In this document: positions 5,183 through 6,032 of the stretch, one piece after another
Numbering within the stretch: the first letter of the stretch is position 1
Layout: every line of letters starts with the position of its first letter
Assembly (NCBI GenBank): GCA_016780605.1
Contig: JADHLS010000360.1
Location: 1 to 6,032, forward strand
Direction: 5' to 3'
From: Reyranella sp.
Lineage (GTDB): Bacteria; Pseudomonadota; Alphaproteobacteria; Reyranellales; Reyranellaceae
Length of the DNA: 6,032 nucleotides
Notes under the pieces: model-generated
Database searches by the model: none
What the model was told of the DNA's origin: nothing
What the model saw: the letters and a program-made list of their open reading frames with translations, nothing else
Position numbers and translations under genes: made by a program

Positions 5183-6032
5183 ATGATTCGGCAGGTTGCG
5201 AGGGCGATGGCTCTCGCCGTCGCCTCGCTTGTCGTCGCGGCTGCGCCAAGCCATGCGCAGGATCAAAAAGGCACGCTGGTCTTCGCCGTCGAATCGCTGG
5301 GTGCGCAGACGCTCGATCCCATTCTGGAGGGCCGCCCGGGCAACGCCGTCTACCAGGCTGCGATGTACGATTCGCTGGTCGGCTTCGACCTCAAGAAAGG
5401 CGGCGTCGGTCCCGGCGTCGCCGAGCGCTGGGAGCTGTCGCCCGACGGCCTCACCTGGACCTTCTTCCTCCGACCCAACCAGGTCTTCCATAACGGCGAC
5501 AAGCTCACCGCCCACGACGTCAAGTTCAGCCTCGAGCGTCAGATGAACGGCCCGGGCACGGTTGCCTCGGCGGCGGCCTTCATGAAGCGCGTCATCAAGA
5601 GCATCGACGTGGTCGACGACCTCACCGTGAAGGTTGCGACTGTCAGCCCGCAGATCGGCCTGCCGGCCAGCCTGTCGCGCGCGGTGGCGCCCGAGGGCGC
5701 CATCATGCCCAAGGCCTACTTAGAGAAGGTCGGCGACGAGGAGTTTCGCAAGAAGCCGATCGGCAGCGGGCCGTGGAAATTCGTGCGCAACGTGCCGGGC
5801 GATCGCATTGAGTTCACCGCCGTCGCCAACCATTGGCGCGGCACGCCCCATTTCAAGGACCTGCACATCCTGCTCGTGCCCGAGGAGAGCACGCGCGTCG
5901 CCATGGTGCGCACGGGCGAGGCGGCCATCGCCTCGATCGGCCCCGAGACCATGCTCGCCGCCTCGCGTGGCGGCCTCGAAGTCCTGTCGGTACCCGGCAC
6001 CATGCAGGCGATCTTCCAGTTCTGGGGCACCT
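5183..6032 (+). CDS. Peptide/nickel-type ABC transporter substrate-binding protein, family 5 (DppA/OppA-like), N-terminal part
   Basis: The first 283 residues of a solute-binding protein family 5 (SBP_bac_5) member. The frame stays open to the right edge, so the C-terminal half (the family is usually about 500-540 residues) is missing. A Sec signal peptide is clear: MIRQVARAMALAVASLVVAA then PSHAQ, with cleavage probably after Ala25 (SHA/Q). The mature protein shows the family order: GTLVFAVESLGAQTLDP, AMYDSLVGFD, VAERWELSPDGLTWTFFLR (the highly conserved WxxSxDGxTxTFxLR region), VFHNGDKLTAHDVKFSLER, and then IGSGPWKF (the GTGPY-type motif). Relatives carry di- and oligopeptides, nickel, glutathione or opine- and sugar-like solutes, and the half visible here does not decide between them. 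It is unrelated to the LivJ-type receptor at 354-1547 and should not serve the LivHMGF channel. It has its own candidate promoter and ribosome site, and its DppB/C/D/F partners are expected to the right. Confidence 0.9.
   Translation, partial: MIRQVARAMALAVASLVVAAAPSHAQDQKGTLVFAVESLGAQTLDPILEGRPGNAVYQAAMYDSLVGFDLKKGGVGPGVAERWELSPDGLTWTFFLRPNQVFHNGDKLTAHDVKFSLERQMNGPGTVASAAAFMKRVIKSIDVVDDLTVKVATVSPQIGLPASLSRAVAPEGAIMPKAYLEKVGDEEFRKKPIGSGPWKFVRNVPGDRIEFTAVANHWRGTPHFKDLHILLVPEESTRVAMVRTGEAAIASIGPETMLAASRGGLEVLSVPGTMQAIFQFWGT

Noticed and set aside
4327..5184. 285-residue leftward open frame antisense to livF
   Set aside because: It mirrors livF codons and carries no recognisable fold. Its start lies at the ATG region of the next sense gene.

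Overview
The window is GC-rich chromosomal DNA in which every gene reads rightward. Codon third positions are strongly G/C-biased and gaps are short. The Tat-like signal peptide, the run of solute-uptake genes and a REP-like palindromic repeat beginning CCTCACCCTGAGGAG and ending GTCTCGAAGGGTG all suggest a metabolically versatile alphaproteobacterium of the Rhizobiales or Rhodospirillales type. The genus cannot be fixed from this sequence, and the lineage is inferred from remembered sequence resemblance, not from a search.

Layout: (1) bases 2-289 hold the last 95 residues of a gluconokinase. (2) Bases 354-5073 hold a complete four-gene uptake cassette of the branched-chain amino acid / amide (HAAT, LivJ-H-M-G-F) ABC family. 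It encodes a periplasmic binding protein, a LivH-type permease, a fused LivM permease plus LivG ATPase in one 598-residue chain, and a LivF ATPase whose GTG start lies inside the end of the fusion gene. (3) Between the binding-protein gene and livH, bases 1558-1664 hold a large palindromic element made of two head-to-head copies of a ~44-base unit. (4) After a 109-base gap with a plausible sigma70-type promoter and a strong ribosome binding site, a second and unrelated binding protein begins at 5183. It belongs to the peptide/nickel family 5 (DppA/OppA-like) and runs off the right edge.

How the parts work together: the first binding protein should capture its ligand in the periplasm and deliver it to a LivH/LivM membrane dimer powered by the LivG and LivF ATPases. 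The ligand cannot be read from the sequence, because the family covers branched-chain amino acids, urea, short amides and aromatic compounds, and no catabolic enzyme lies in the window. The palindrome is placed where a 3' mRNA-stabilising or attenuating structure could make binding protein more abundant than permease. The family 5 binding protein probably starts a separate transport operon.

No wholly new system is evident. The points most worth a second look are the palindrome, whose two arms keep different but self-complementary inner hairpins, and the ATPase pair. The LivG signature motif is degenerate (LQHSE, with Ser for the conserved Gly), and it falls at the same composite ATP site as LivF's natural Gln in place of the switch His. 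That implies an asymmetric transporter with one consensus and one degenerate ATP site. No tRNA, rRNA, CRISPR array, insertion sequence or transposase was seen.
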